From Uranotaenia lowii (taxonomy: Eukaryota > Arthropoda > Insecta > Diptera > Culicidae): a stretch of DNA of 64,000 nt. The DNA is taken from contig NC_073693.1 in NCBI RefSeq assembly GCF_029784155.1, positions 314,193,304 through 314,257,303 of the forward strand. The letters run 5' to 3'. The notes under the pieces are model-generated. The model saw nothing but the letters and a program-made list of their open reading frames with translations, was not told where the DNA came from and did no database searches. Every line of letters starts with the position of its first letter. Position 1 is the stretch's first letter. The translations under genes were made by a program, and so were the position numbers. Below, one piece after another: positions 1 to 11,450 of this stretch.

Positions 1-141
1 AATTGTCAAAATAGTCGAAATTGTCAAATTTGTCAAAATTGTCAAAATTGTCAAAATTGTCAAAATTGTCAAAATTGTTAAAATTGTCAAAATTGTCAAA
101 ATTGTCAAAATTGTCAAAATTGTCAAAATTTTCAAAATTTT
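1..141. repeat. AATTGTCAAA decamer satellite
   Basis: About thirteen head-to-tail copies of the 10-bp unit AATTGTCAAA run from the window edge. The first few and last few units are diverged, while the middle units are nearly identical. The array continues off the left edge, so its true length is unknown. The uniform middle suggests recent slippage or unequal exchange. Confidence 0.95.
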
Positions 142-2469
142 GTTAGTTTCAATAGAAATTCCAATTCTGATTGCTATCTAGATGCTCTCTATAGCATCAA
201 AAACAACAATAACTGCTACACATTCAGTTAAGAAAATTATTGGTTCCAATTCACATTCTCATTCAGCGAAAAGGCCACAAAGCGCAACAGATTCCGATAT
301 CTTCGACGCCATCTCATCTTCCTGCCTCCTTCAACGCTCCTTCATTCACCATCAAACGTTAATTTGTAACAATAACGTCTTGTGGACTGCGGAACCTTTC
401 TTATTCAACTAGCAGCGAAGGAATCTTCCAAGCCTTCGCAAGACGAGTCAATGGAGAGGAACCATGAAGCCGAGAGTTTCCAAGAAGCTGCGACGGAAGT
501 TGATGATATCGGAAATGGGTCGTATCTTTCTGACTTCATACGCTCCCTGAGGGAGGCAACAGGATACTCGTGAATGGAGGTATGCATGCATGAATACCAA
601 AGTAAAGTTGGTACGATAATGACGTGCCGATAGAGCGCCGCGTAACCACAATGAATCTGCCGGTACAAACGGATACACCCGAATGGATACAATGTTTCTG
701 TTCTTTGAAATCGAGATTACCATACATGTATAGGTGGCCGCTTCCGTGAACAAATCTTTCGGGATTATTCAATGAGCACAGGTTGATGAGAGATATTGTT
801 TTGTGCAAAACGCAAATCGGTACAAGGTATAGCGGATGTAGGCCTCCAGGGCTATCGGGTTGTAATTAATGCGTTATAATTGCATTCATCGAGCATCAAA
901 GTGTTCAATAGATTATTACATGAGGATCCTCAAGGATTTTTTATGAATACAAAGTTTACACATTAATTTAAAATTCTACTGAAGGAAAAGAGAAATAATT
1001 AGTTATTTGATTTTGAAGCTTAAATCTGTTGCACAAATAGAATGTTACAATAAAAATTGGTCATCTAAACCAACTCGCATTTTTTTTCTATTATCGTGCA
1101 AAAAAAAAAAAATCATGTTAGCATCTAATTGAACGGATAAGCGTGTCAGGAACATAAAAAGTGCCGAAAGTCTTGAGCGAGTACAAAAAATAAGTTGTAG
1201 ATTGAAACTAAATATGCCTCAACAATTTATCACGGTCGCCATGGATGAAAAAAATCAACACAGGTACTTAGTAAATTTCTGTATTGCACTTCTTTTTGCT
1301 GATTTAAAATTCTATGAATCAAGATTCCTTATCTCATGTCTGGTATTTAAAGAAACAATCCTTCATACAAATTCCTTTACATTGCAAGCAAACTAACTAC
1401 AGGGCTTCCAAAGTAGTAAAGCTTATGCAAAGCCAAGCAAAAGCACCTGCAGCTGTCATTCCGTTTCATCTCATCAGCTATCTTACCAAAGACTGCGAAG
1501 ACACGTGGGAGTAAAAGTGGATACACACACCCCCCAGAATGACCGTTTTCTGTTTACAAAAGGTGTACGTTATTTGCTACCTGCAGTACTTATTGCCAGT
1601 TGTAGTAAGTGCCGCCATACATCCCGAGTACACATTTGCATACATGAGCAGTTCATTGAAGATCAGGCGACTGAAAAGGGTCCACTTAGCTCAGTCAGCA
1701 CCCGAATAGCAGCACGGAGAGGACAACCCCATTCACACGGGATGTAGAGGTACTTTCTATAGATTGAGCATGGTCAAATTCAATTTGAAACACATCTGGA
1801 TCCAGGTTCTCGCAAAAGAGCTTCAGCAGCTTTCGGGTTTTCTTTTGATCCTTTCTCCCGTCAGATGGACGAAAAGAGCATTTGAAGTGTTTCTGATTTC
1901 TATGGAAAGCTGCTCGTGTGCTCATGCCCGCAGGTGAAGCAATTTTATTTTCTGAATAAAATCAATTCAAAAGGGATTGAGAATGAGGATGCGATCTGTA
2001 GTGAATAAATGTTATCGGTTGAATGCCCTTGGAAATGCTCGTGAAAAATATTTCATTTGAAAAGTAATTCTTAATTTTGATGAAAAATGAACATCTAAGG
2101 TTTGCTATTCCATTTCATCTGCCGAGCAAGGACGCACGTTTATTTTTTGACATTGAAAATTAATTGATGGGCTTTGAGGTAATAATATCATCTCAGAACA
2201 GTGATGTGCATTCACATCTATAAAAATAAATTTAAAGGAATCTTTAGGAATTTTTTTCGCCTGATTATTTCTTATGGTGGGAAGCATTGAAAGACAATGT
2301 AAGTTGACTAATGTAAAGATTGTTTTCAATTCATTTGAAAACTTATGTACGGATTCATTTGTGATTTCATAAGGCTATGATCATTTAGTATCCGGGCACT
2401 TTATTTCGTTGATAGCTACGTTAATAGACCTCGGATATGCAAAACTTTAGTAGCGTTGGTTATGAATTG
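142..2469. other. unassigned AT-rich stretch, no supported gene
   Basis: Only short open frames occur here, the longest near 100 codons, and none has recognisable domains or composition unlike chance. Homopolymer T and A runs lie near 1081-1112. I see no tRNA, rRNA or clear terminal inverted repeats. Confidence 0.6.
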
Positions 2470-3503
2470 CCGGGCCCCACGCTTAACCCCTACCATCAGA
2501 TTTTGTACAGACACCCTGTCCACCTTCTTCGCCGCAGAAAGCCTCTTTGATAGTTGCATGTGCTTGTAAATATCTGCTACCTTTTCCCTTCCTTTTGCCG
2601 TATAAAACTCCTGTCCCGGAAGCTGCTTGTAGTCGGCTTTGACGTAGGTTTCGTCGTCCATTACCACGCAGTCAAACTTCGTCAGCATCGTCGTGTACAG
2701 CCTCCGGGATCACGCTTTGGTCGTCGTATTTTGTTTATCATCGCGATTTGGAGTCACTACCTTCTTGTAAGTCGATAGTCCGGCTCGTTTTTAGGCTCGA
2801 TGCACGGTTGTAGACGATACACCCAGCTTATTTGCGGCATCTCGGAGAGAGAGGTTAGGGTTCCGCTTGAAACTACCGGCAACTCTCTTTGTCGTCTTAG
2901 CGGGTTCCGGTTTTCGATTTTCGCCCGATGCAGACTTGCGGCTGTCGACAAACGTTCCCTAAACACTTTAATTACATTTTTAACGGTTGATTTGGCAACT
3001 TTTAGCGATTTTGCCAGCTTTGCTTGCGAGTCGCTCGGATTTTTACGATGCGCGAACAAAATTTTGATATGCTGCTCTTCTTCCTTGGACGGCATTTTGA
3101 CAACTGAAGAGTGAGTTTATTAGCCGCAGCCCGTGGCGTAGAGGATAGCCTTCCAGTCTTCTAAGCCAACGGTCATGAGATCAAATCCTGGTCACGGCAT
3201 ACATAGTACACTTTCTGTGGGTTGGTGGTTTTAGCATTTGTAAGATGCTAGCCATCATATCCTCGAAAGATGTACGCTTAGAGTTAAGTGAAAGGAATCT
3301 CTTCGAGGAAACATTAAGTTTCATTGAGATCCTGTATGTGTTTGTGTTTGTGTTCGAATTCCAAAATCAAAATAGGAGCAACATTCTACACACACACACA
3401 CACACACACCTTCTAAATGAGGGGTGGTCAGGTTTTTTTTTAATGCAGAATTGAAAGAAATACGTCAAGTTGATATTGACAAAATTTTGACCGTATCACA
3501 CTT
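2470..3503 (-). pseudogene. decayed DD37E mariner-like element, split by a SINE
   Basis: The minus strand encodes broken pieces of a transposase closely matching the element at 22469-23768. The N-terminal part starts at 3095 with MPSKEEEQ and helix-turn-helix sequence, then shifts frame. A second piece (2688 to 2416) carries the first catalytic block, MDDETYVKADY. It then jumps from about residue 180 to the C-terminal AAKKVDRV segment, so the second Asp and the catalytic Glu region are deleted. The 5' terminal repeat survives at 3485-3503 (reads as CCGTATCACACTT on the plus strand) and is followed by TA. The 3' terminal repeat is not visible. A 242-bp SINE sits in the 5' untranslated part. 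The copy is clearly non-functional. Confidence 0.88.
3114..3355 (+). repeat. tRNA-derived SINE inserted in mariner 5' region
   Basis: The mariner untranslated sequence is contiguous up to 3113 and resumes at about 3356, so the intervening ~242 bp is an insertion. It begins with a tRNA-like head: an A-box-like GTGGCGTAGAGGATAGC and a B-box-like GAGATCAAATCCTGG about 35 bp later. It ends in TGTTTG-type short repeats. A related, more diverged head is at 17387-17520. The insertion postdates the mariner copy. A (CA)n microsatellite follows at 3386-3410, inside mariner sequence. Confidence 0.7.
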
Positions 3504-4581
3504 TAGATGGTGTATTTTGCTGTACTTCATTTGAGAATAAATTTTTGAAAGGGGTACTTATAAATTTTAAAACTTATATTTCTGATCTTTTTTTTGGTAA
3601 TTTTTAACGACTGATATTGTTTGATTCTTTATTTTCTAATTGGCATTTCAGTCTTAAGGAAGCAAATTACAGAATTTTACAATTTGCCCTACAATTTCTG
3701 ATCACGCACAGCAATCCACCCCCCCAACCCCCCCCCCCCCCACCGTGGTTTCTCACATAAAAGTCAACTTTAAACATCGATTTTATTGAAATAAACGTAT
3801 ATGAATCTACTGTTATTGATAAAAAACATGATCGCAAACATCTAGCTTTATAAATAATCGAAATATTTATTATTAAAAGGTTCACCAATATCCTGCTGAA
3901 GTCCGTCATCACATTAAAATAATAAGATATGCCAACTAATAAATACCCTTCCAGCGGACAGAAATTTTCACAAATTACTACAACCTACAATGGATGCCAT
4001 TCGTGTAGCTCACGATTGATAAGCCGACACTGGCATTGCTGCCATGCCAGCCCACACACACACAAACACAACACGCACAGAACACAAATGATAATACCCC
4101 CATTGCATGATGGGTGTCAATTTGTTCGACGCTTCATCATGTCCGCATATCAGCTGATGGGCCTTTTTCCGGGCCAATTTGTGGTAATAATTTTTGTGCT
4201 TTATTTTTTGTCCCGCCCCAGTGCTGAATACGGGGATAAAAAACACATGCCATATTTGTGGAATAGTTTAGTACTTTGTTCCCACGTCAGCGGCCCCTAA
4301 TGTGTAATCAAACAAAATGAACCCTGGATATGTTTGTGTTTGCAGTGGACGGCACCGATTAGCAACGGGCATCATAAAACAAATTCACACTGCGTTCGGT
4401 TTCCGAGGGATTGTGCTGTGAATGCTTGATTAAGTGGTTTGTGAATGGAAAAACACACAAACAACAATATTACTAACGGATCCTTAATGGACAGGGGCAA
4501 CTCTTCATGGAAATGATCTTTTCCTTTCAAATTCAAAACAGGTTTATCAATTGCTGGCTGGAATTTGGTAGGCACATCTTA
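3504..4581. other. unassigned stretch with C-rich tract
   Basis: A C-rich tract lies at 3718-3741. The more GC-balanced block at 3929-4300 has overlapping open frames on both strands (123 and 78 codons) but no recognisable protein family. I make no gene call. Confidence 0.5.
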
Positions 4582-4690
4582 CTAGACTGAGTTGATTCGG
4601 GGTCATTTTCGAATTTCTCAAACCCTATGGTTTTAAAAACTCCGTTTTGGTTCGAATCCCATCCATGGTTTTTGACAGAATTTAAAAGAT
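4582..4690 (+). repeat. dispersed repeat with B-box-like motif
   Basis: Sequence beginning AGACTGAGT, followed by GGGGTCATTTT, recurs at 27836-27950 in the same orientation with moderate divergence. This copy contains GGTTCGAATCC, an exact match to the usual B-box consensus of RNA polymerase III promoters, so it may be a SINE fragment. Ends are not defined. Confidence 0.5.
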
Positions 4691-4759
4691 ACGTTTACAT
4701 GAATAAATTATTTTTAAAATTTTTAATCATACTATCTACATAAAATTTCAAAGAAATCA

Positions 4760-4935
4760 ATCCTAATGCTCTGAGTTTGTCTTGGTACATCTTTGAACAA
4801 GGAAATTATCACCAATTTCAAAGGTGATGGGAAGTATTAGAGAATCATGAGAAAGAAAGAACGTAAGCCGTTAATATCATGAATTTATCGAAAAAGATAC
4901 AACGGCACACCGACGGGACTTGAACCCGCAATTTT
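4760..4935 (-). repeat. SINE fragment with tRNA T-arm
   Basis: On the minus strand it starts with GCGGGTTCAAGTCCCGTCGG, which reads as a tRNA T-arm with B-box. It continues through GCCGTTGTATCTTTTTCG into a tail shared with 40290-40500. The A-box side is missing, so it is 5'-truncated or starts mid-tRNA. Both copies are on the minus strand. Confidence 0.7.
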
Positions 4936-5604
4936 AATAATTTAGTATAAGATACTTTAGAATCTTGTTGTCATTAACAAAGAATGAATCGCAGAAGAAT
5001 TTGATGAAAGAATTATTTGATTAATTGGCATATCAGAATCAGAAATAAATGATAATTAAAATACTTTTTACATTTAAAATTATTATTTTGGTTTTATTAG
5101 AAATTTAGATTTTTACTTTAAAACAAATTTACAGGTTTATTGATTGTTGAACATAAAATATGATTTTCCTTCGGAAACATTCGTTCAAAGTTCTATTGAA
5201 ATCGCATTTTTAGGCTCATGCCTGAAATATTGTACATCGCGTAACTTTTGTTCTCTCTGAGAAATTGCAGTTTGAATGGTAAAAGTCCAAAAAGTCCGAT
5301 TTTCGTAGAATTACTGTATCTCTGGCCACAAAATCTTTAGAAAACTCAAATTTCGTGATATAATAGTGTGATAGTTGATCTATCTTCCGCAGAAAATTTG
5401 ATCAAAAAACATGATCAGAGTAAAAGATATGGAAGATCAAATTCAAAATGACAGAGCGCAAGCTTCAAATTTCCATACAATTATGAACGGCACTGTATAT
5501 GATAGCATGGACTGTTTCAAAAATTATAAATACACTTTAAATTAACCGTTATTTCAAAATTTCGAAAGTGTTCAACCAAATTTTGGCTGCGTACTGTTAT
5601 TTTA

Positions 5605-6146
5605 CCCTTTAATGCATGACTTTTTGAAAATGAGAATAGCAATTATTCATTCAGTGAAATAATATCATTTCAATTCGAATAATACAACTCAGCTGGTTTG
5701 TAGTCATTATTTTGAGTTTTATAAAAGTTATGGCCCATCAAAGTTGAAAAATATTCTTTGAAATTCCTTATTCATTTCAAAACGAATCTGCAAATTTCTT
5801 CTAAACCTTGATAATTGGGTTCAGGAAAGTGTTTTCGATTGAATGAGATTAAAAATATTGTTAGAATTTTCAAATCTGAAGAAATAAAAGCGATTCCTAA
5901 AAACTACTTTTTTCAAAAAAAAAAAAATAAATAAATAAATAAAGAATTTAATTTTTGCATTTTTTTGCAAACTTTGTTAGATACCTTACACATTCATTTA
6001 AATATCGTAATAAAAATACCCTTTGCCAATTTTTTTTAAATTCTATCATATTTTTTGTAAATACATCACTCAAAAATATCTACGCGTTTTCGAGATATTT
6101 GGATTTTGATTAGTGTTGTTTTAAAACAACAATATGCATTAAAGCG
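5605..6146. mobile_element. MITE with TTA duplication (PIF/Harbinger-like?)
   Basis: Ends are inverted: CCCTTTAATGCAT on the left and the complement of CGCTTTAATGCAT on the right, one mismatch in 13. TTA flanks both sides (5602-5604 and 6147-6149), matching the 3-bp target preference of PIF/Harbinger elements. The 542-bp interior has no coding sequence. Family assignment is inference from the duplication only. Confidence 0.6.
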
Positions 6147-7533
6147 TTAAATCCAAGTGTAGCAAGCGTTGCCATGCATTGTCCTTTTTCGCAGAAAAAA
6201 AATCTGAAAGGGAGAGGGGGGGGGGGGGGTTGGGGTTTAACCCCTCCCCATAGAAATTTTTTTAAGTAAAATTTCTAGATTAAGAAATAAATTAAGTATT
6301 GGAACCAAAATTTCCTGATCCCAAAAGTTGTTCAAAAAAATGTAAACGAACATGTCAGAAATCACTCGACTCTGAAATTTGATCCTAAATTACTTTAGGT
6401 CAAAACATTTCATTAAGCGATACTAACTATATGACCTCCATAATTTAAATTTATTTTTAAAAGTTAGTTGCAAGTCAATAAACCTTTTGGATTAAAAGCA
6501 ATTTGACATACAAAAACTCTACCTTATAAATGAGGTTTGAAAGTGTAACTAAATAAGTTCCAAATTTAAGTATTAGCAAAACAAATCTAAATCCAAGTAT
6601 GCATTGCCTAATTTTTGATCTTTTTCTATAAGAAACTTCTAAGTCGTTACAAATTATATGCTAATATGAAAAATTCTTCAAGAACCCATTTTCAACCTCA
6701 ATTCATTTCATTTTCTTGATTTTCTCAATACTCTTATTCATAAAAGGATATTGATAAGTTGCACAAGGTCACAAAATAAACATTTATCTAAGGTGCAAAG
6801 AATTTGAGAACTTTTTACCATCAATTTTGTTTTCTCAATCCAAATATGCAATTAGTTTTTTTTTTTCAATCAACTTTTATTTGTAAATAAGTTTGGAAAA
6901 TAATTTGAAACCATTTAAGAAATTTCAACATTATTCTCGACAAAACCATAAAAATTTCAAACATAGGTTTAACACCAACTTTTCTCAAGACTTAATTGAT
7001 CTTTTGCAAAAGAAAAAAAATTATAGAGGATATCTATTTGTATCCTTCACTAAATTTTGTAAGATACGGCATTTTCTACAAAAAAATTCCATTTTTTTTA
7101 ATTTATTTCATATATTTTTGAAAGCAAATATCAAATCGTTCTGTAGGATTAAAAAAATTTGTTGAAGGAAATTAAACCAATTTTTTTTAAAAACATTTCT
7201 TATGAATTTTCAATTATACTAGTAATGATACGTTTTCAAATTAAAAAATAAATTAGAATACTATTTGATCGGTACTGTACCGGTCAGGAAATACCATCCA
7301 TACACTTAGTTTTTAATATGTGTCTTATTTATGTTCACTTGACACTGTAATTTGCTCGAAAACACCACTATTTGTATATGTACCCTAGGATAAGCATAAC
7401 TCTCTCTTAACATAAAGCTTTCTTCGAGAGAGTATGAAACCGCTCATAGAATAGAAAGTAAGCCATTTTTAGAATAGAATAGATTGTAACGTTGAATACT
7501 ACACACGGATTTTTCACTTCGCTAATAAATTAG
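6147..7533. other. unassigned AT-rich stretch
   Basis: Contains a G run at 6216-6229 next to TTAACCCCTCC, resembling the TTAACCCCCTCC at about 47202. An open frame of 90 codons at 6893-7165 is of biased Phe/Lys/Asn composition and looks like chance. Nothing else was recognised. Confidence 0.5.
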
Positions 7534-8189
7534 TACCGTCAAACGGGGCATCATGCAACAGCGGGGTTCGATGCAACATTTATATAACACTACATTGAAT
7601 CAATTTTTAATTTAATGTATTGTAATAAAGTTATCTTTTAATGATAACAAAATGATGATGACATAATTTCTCGCATCTTAAGCTAGTTGTCTTAAGTTTT
7701 TTGTTAACATTTGTTTGTTAACATTTAAATTTCATTCATCCAAACATTTATTTTTATGATTTCAGCTTGTAGAATTTTTCGTAGTATTATTTAACCCCTA
7801 AATGTATGCAGCATCCTTATTTTCAGAAAAAATGTGAAAGTTTGGTTTTACAGACCCGAAAACTACTGCAATTGGTGTTGTCATGCGTAATGGTCTTTAA
7901 GGCATCGCAAATATATTAAAAACTATGAATTTTCGTACGTGTTCATAAGATTTTTCATTAAAAACAAAGTTTGTTTTAAGTTACCCCATTTTCTAAGGAG
8001 TGTGAAAATCGCATGTTTTTAGAAAATTAAAAATAACTGAAAAAACCAATAATTTTTTTAACTACGCCAATTTGATGCCCCAGCATCCTTAAAACTTTTG
8101 ATGCATAAAGGATACGATTAACTGTGAACATAAGTTTTTTAGAAGCCATTGAAGTTGAAAATTGTTGCATGTTGCCCCAGTTGGCGGTA
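7534..8189. mobile_element. MITE, TACCGTCAAACGGGGC family
   Basis: Left end TACCGTCAAACGGGGCATCA, right end complement of TACCGCCAACTGGGGCAACA, with ATGCAAC following in both. The GGGG plus ATGCAAC phrase is repeated once inside the left end, a subterminal repeat. Flanks are TA, or ATTAG if a 5-bp duplication is accepted. There is no coding capacity. The interior shares a 19-bp exact block (7795-7813) with the element at 25671-26615. Confidence 0.75.
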
Positions 8190-8262
8190 ATTAGTCCAAT
8201 TTTTTTTTTTTTTTTTTTTAGTAGTAAAATTTAGTTTATTTGTCTATTTGTATGTACATCGT

Positions 8263-11200
8263 TTAAAGATTCAAGTAAAACAGTAATGCTTCTCTATCTA
8301 TCATATTATCACATTGGTTAATGAAGGTGATGTAGTTAACTAAAAGTTTGAGAACTTGTATTCTTCTGAATGGTCTAATCCCATCCAAGACAGGCCGCGA
8401 AACAGCATCGAAGTTTAACAGTTGTGGTCTAGGTAGAATTGCTGCTATTCGTTGTTGTAGGAGTCGCCAGCTGTCTTGCACACGAGGACACTCGGAGAAT
8501 TTATGACGTATGTCTTCGATCGCTCTGTTGCAATGTGCACATATCTCTCCATCGCAACGCCGCATTCTGAAGAGGAGGCGTCGTGTTATTGTTTTCTTGT
8601 TCACGAATAAATAGAGTTCGGCTTTCTGAACAGCTGATAGGTGTCGACACGCTATGTTTCCCCATACTCTTTTCCAGTTGATGTTCGGGTTTTCGCTCTC
8701 AACCTTAGGTAGCTCAGTTGTTTCCAAAAAGTGTGTGTGTATTGATTTGGAAGTGGGATTGAGTCGTATTTGTGTCGGGAGTGATTCCAGAACTTGCGTG
8801 ATCGATCTTAGATCGTGTAAGTAGATAGGTACATTACCAGGGATCGATGTGTGTCGTCGGATGTGCATTTGGTAAAAGGGCATGACTTCGATTTCTTGAA
8901 GGTGTCGGTTTGTTAGGAGAGACTTACATTTCAAAGCAGGAAGCTGTAGATTCAGTCCACCTTGGTTGATAGGTCGAGAGAGCTGTTGGATGGGTACCCG
9001 AGCACATATGCCTCGCCAGATGAATGAACCCATAGTTGCTGTTATCTTCGCGATGTGTACAGAGTATGGCGAAAGTACTGAAGATAAGTACCACATTTTT
9101 GCTGAGATAAAAACATTGAGGAGCGTTACTTTCTGGTGGATCGTAAGAGTGCGCTGCATGTGTAGCCAGATGTGACGTGAAATTTTTGTAGTAAGCTCAT
9201 CCCAGTTCTTCTTAATCATAGTTCGGGTTGAATTTGTGAATGTGATACCAAGAACTTTTATCTCATCCCTGGAGTTTAGCCATGGTGCATCAATTATTGT
9301 TCCGTCGTCATAGCCTACGTACATTGCTAAGGTTTTTTGATGGTTTAGCTGGGCTCCAGAAACTCGCCCAAACAACATGAAAGCTTCGTTCATTGCTTCC
9401 AGCTGTGTTGTTGACGTTACGATAGTAGTAATGTCGTCAGCATATGCAACCAAGATATCGTTCCCACATATGTTCTCGAGATATGTTATTAGTGGTTGTA
9501 GGTAGATCACAAACAAGTGCATTGATAATGGATCTCCTTGTCTTACCGATCGTTGTATAGGAAAGGCTGGAGAGAGCCTTCCATTTATTAATAGCCGAGA
9601 AGATGAGCGGTTTGCTAGTGTTAGTAAGAGAGAGATGAGTCTTTGATTAAATCCGAGTGCGCACATGGTATGTTTTAGGAACGATCGAGATACTCGATCA
9701 AAGGCTGCTTGAAGATCAAACGACACTAGTTTACCTCTTCGTTTACTTTCTGTTAGCTGTGCTATGCGATCCTTGAGCGCGAGAGTGGCCTGGAAGATGT
9801 TCCGTTCACCATTTGAACACTTTTGAGTCCCACTTATTATCTGGTTAGCAATCATAATCTTTTCTAGCCTGAGCTTTATAATGCGAGAAAGTATTTTTGA
9901 GTCGAAGTTTAAAAGTGAAATCGGTCGATAACCTCTAGCAGTTTCGTCATTACCCTTCTTTTTAACCAAAACTATAATGCCATCCATAAAACATGTTGGG
10001 AAATTACCTGATAATGCCTCGTTGAGTATCAAATTTAGCTCTCTGTGTATGATGTCAAAAGTACGAAGGAAAAACTCTCTGGGAATCCCATCTGGTCCCG
10101 GAGATTTCCTCGGCGCACTAAGTTTTATAGCAGTGTATATCTCAGCTGTGGTGATCTCATCCATACACGTCCGATTTGCCTCATCGCTCTCAGAGATAAG
10201 TCTCTCACTATCAAACTGGATTCCCACGTCGTCGTCAGTGTCCTGGTGTGCATATAACTCCCTGTAGTAGTTCAGAAGATATCGTTCGATGTCGTCCGCC
10301 TGATCGATGACGTCATTTCGCTCGTCGATCAGCCGTTTTATCCGTGTTTTTTTCTTCCTTCTTTCGCCTAGTTGATACACAGATATTGGTTCGCCTGCAA
10401 CGTACGTTTCGTTAATACGCATGAACATTTCAGTAGATCGTCTCTGGTGGGCAAGCAGCTGTCCTTTCAGTCGGTTTATAGTTGTGAGCAAGTTTGGGTT
10501 CCTGTAGTAGCCGTCGTATGCCTCCCGAAGGCATGCATATAGTCGTTGGTGTTCACAGTGGAAATCGTCGAAGGCCATTTTAGATCTCCATCGGAAAAAA
10601 GATTTTATTTTGGGTTTCGCAAATTCTATCCACCACGAGATCCACGATGGATAGTTTCTTCGGTGCCGAGTCCATTGCTGCCAACTTAGTTCAAAGTCAG
10701 CAATGTTTTCAGGTGTTAAAAGGTGAGGGCGCATCGACCAAAAGCCTGGGCCAGGGGCGGTTCCCAAAATTGGTAAGCATAGACGTAATGTTACGGCCTT
10801 ATGATCAGAGAAACAACATACGTGCGTAGCTGTTGCTCTCAGCTGATCAACCAGTCCTGCACTTACATAAACACGATCCAATCTTGAAGACGAGTTGTGT
10901 GTGATGTATGTAAATCCAATATTTTGTGGTTGTAGTTTAATCCATGTATCGTAGAGCTGTAGGTGTTGTATCGTTGCTTGAAGCGATGGGCTTTGGTTGT
11001 ATCCAGTAGCGTCGCATTGACGTATTACGCAGTTGAAGTCTCCAGCCAATATAACGTTTTCAGTAGGACGACGTAAGTAGTAAGCGATAGTGTTGTTAAA
11101 AAAACGCTCTCTTTCTGTACGGTTTGCGGTGCCAGAAGGAGCGTAGATGTTGCAGATTGTAGTGTTAGAAATGCAGAGCGCTAGCAACCTGCCATCGATG

Positions 11201-11442
11201 CTTCTTTCTACTCGTGTAAAGTGTATGTGGTCCTTAAGTGCTATTGCAGTGCCTCGTTTTGAGTGATCTATGTTGAAGATGATAGTGTAGCCAGGGAAGG
11301 AAAGGTTTTCATCATATACTTCTTGCATAAAAACAATGTCGAGATCTAACATGCGTATGAAGGTTAGCAGGGCATTTATCTTAGTCGGGTTGGTTATCGT
11401 GTTTATGTTGATGGTACCTAAATTGTAGCTGTAGTAATCCAT
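8263..11442 (-). CDS. LINE ORF2: endonuclease and reverse transcriptase
   Basis: This 1059-aa protein nicks chromosomal DNA and reverse-transcribes the element RNA at the nick. An apurinic-type endonuclease domain spans roughly residues 1-220, with QE at 40-41, GDFN at 134-137, RLDR at 187-190 and SDH at 212-214. The reverse transcriptase lies at about 440-720: SPGPDGIP at 447, YRPISLLN at 505, FDLQAAFDRV at 575, RQGDPLS at 634 and the catalytic YADD at 667-670. A CX2CX8HX4C zinc motif sits at 968-985. No RNase H domain follows. Translation starts 8 nt after the ORF1 stop, an arrangement suited to termination-reinitiation. No disrupted residue is visible in these motifs. Clade placement as L1/Tx1-like is inference. 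Confidence 0.95.
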   Translation of the reverse strand: MDYYSYNLGTININTITNPTKINALLTFIRMLDLDIVFMQEVYDENLSFPGYTIIFNIDHSKRGTAIALKDHIHFTRVERSIDGRLLALCISNTTICNIYAPSGTANRTERERFFNNTIAYYLRRPTENVILAGDFNCVIRQCDATGYNQSPSLQATIQHLQLYDTWIKLQPQNIGFTYITHNSSSRLDRVYVSAGLVDQLRATATHVCCFSDHKAVTLRLCLPILGTAPGPGFWSMRPHLLTPENIADFELSWQQWTRHRRNYPSWISWWIEFAKPKIKSFFRWRSKMAFDDFHCEHQRLYACLREAYDGYYRNPNLLTTINRLKGQLLAHQRRSTEMFMRINETYVAGEPISVYQLGERRKKKTRIKRLIDERNDVIDQADDIERYLLNYYRELYAHQDTDDDVGIQFDSERLISESDEANRTCMDEITTAEIYTAIKLSAPRKSPGPDGIPREFFLRTFDIIHRELNLILNEALSGNFPTCFMDGIIVLVKKKGNDETARGYRPISLLNFDSKILSRIIKLRLEKIMIANQIISGTQKCSNGERNIFQATLALKDRIAQLTESKRRGKLVSFDLQAAFDRVSRSFLKHTMCALGFNQRLISLLLTLANRSSSRLLINGRLSPAFPIQRSVRQGDPLSMHLFVIYLQPLITYLENICGNDILVAYADDITTIVTSTTQLEAMNEAFMLFGRVSGAQLNHQKTLAMYVGYDDGTIIDAPWLNSRDEIKVLGITFTNSTRTMIKKNWDELTTKISRHIWLHMQRTLTIHQKVTLLNVFISAKMWYLSSVLSPYSVHIAKITATMGSFIWRGICARVPIQQLSRPINQGGLNLQLPALKCKSLLTNRHLQEIEVMPFYQMHIRRHTSIPGNVPIYLHDLRSITQVLESLPTQIRLNPTSKSIHTHFLETTELPKVESENPNINWKRVWGNIACRHLSAVQKAELYLFVNKKTITRRLLFRMRRCDGEICAHCNRAIEDIRHKFSECPRVQDSWRLLQQRIAAILPRPQLLNFDAVSRPVLDGIRPFRRIQVLKLLVNYITFINQCDNMIDREALLFYLNL

Positions 11443-11450
11443 TGTAGTTG

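Noticed and set aside
1..141. CRISPR-like regular repeats
   Set aside because: Units are 10 bp and directly adjacent without spacers, and the context is eukaryotic.
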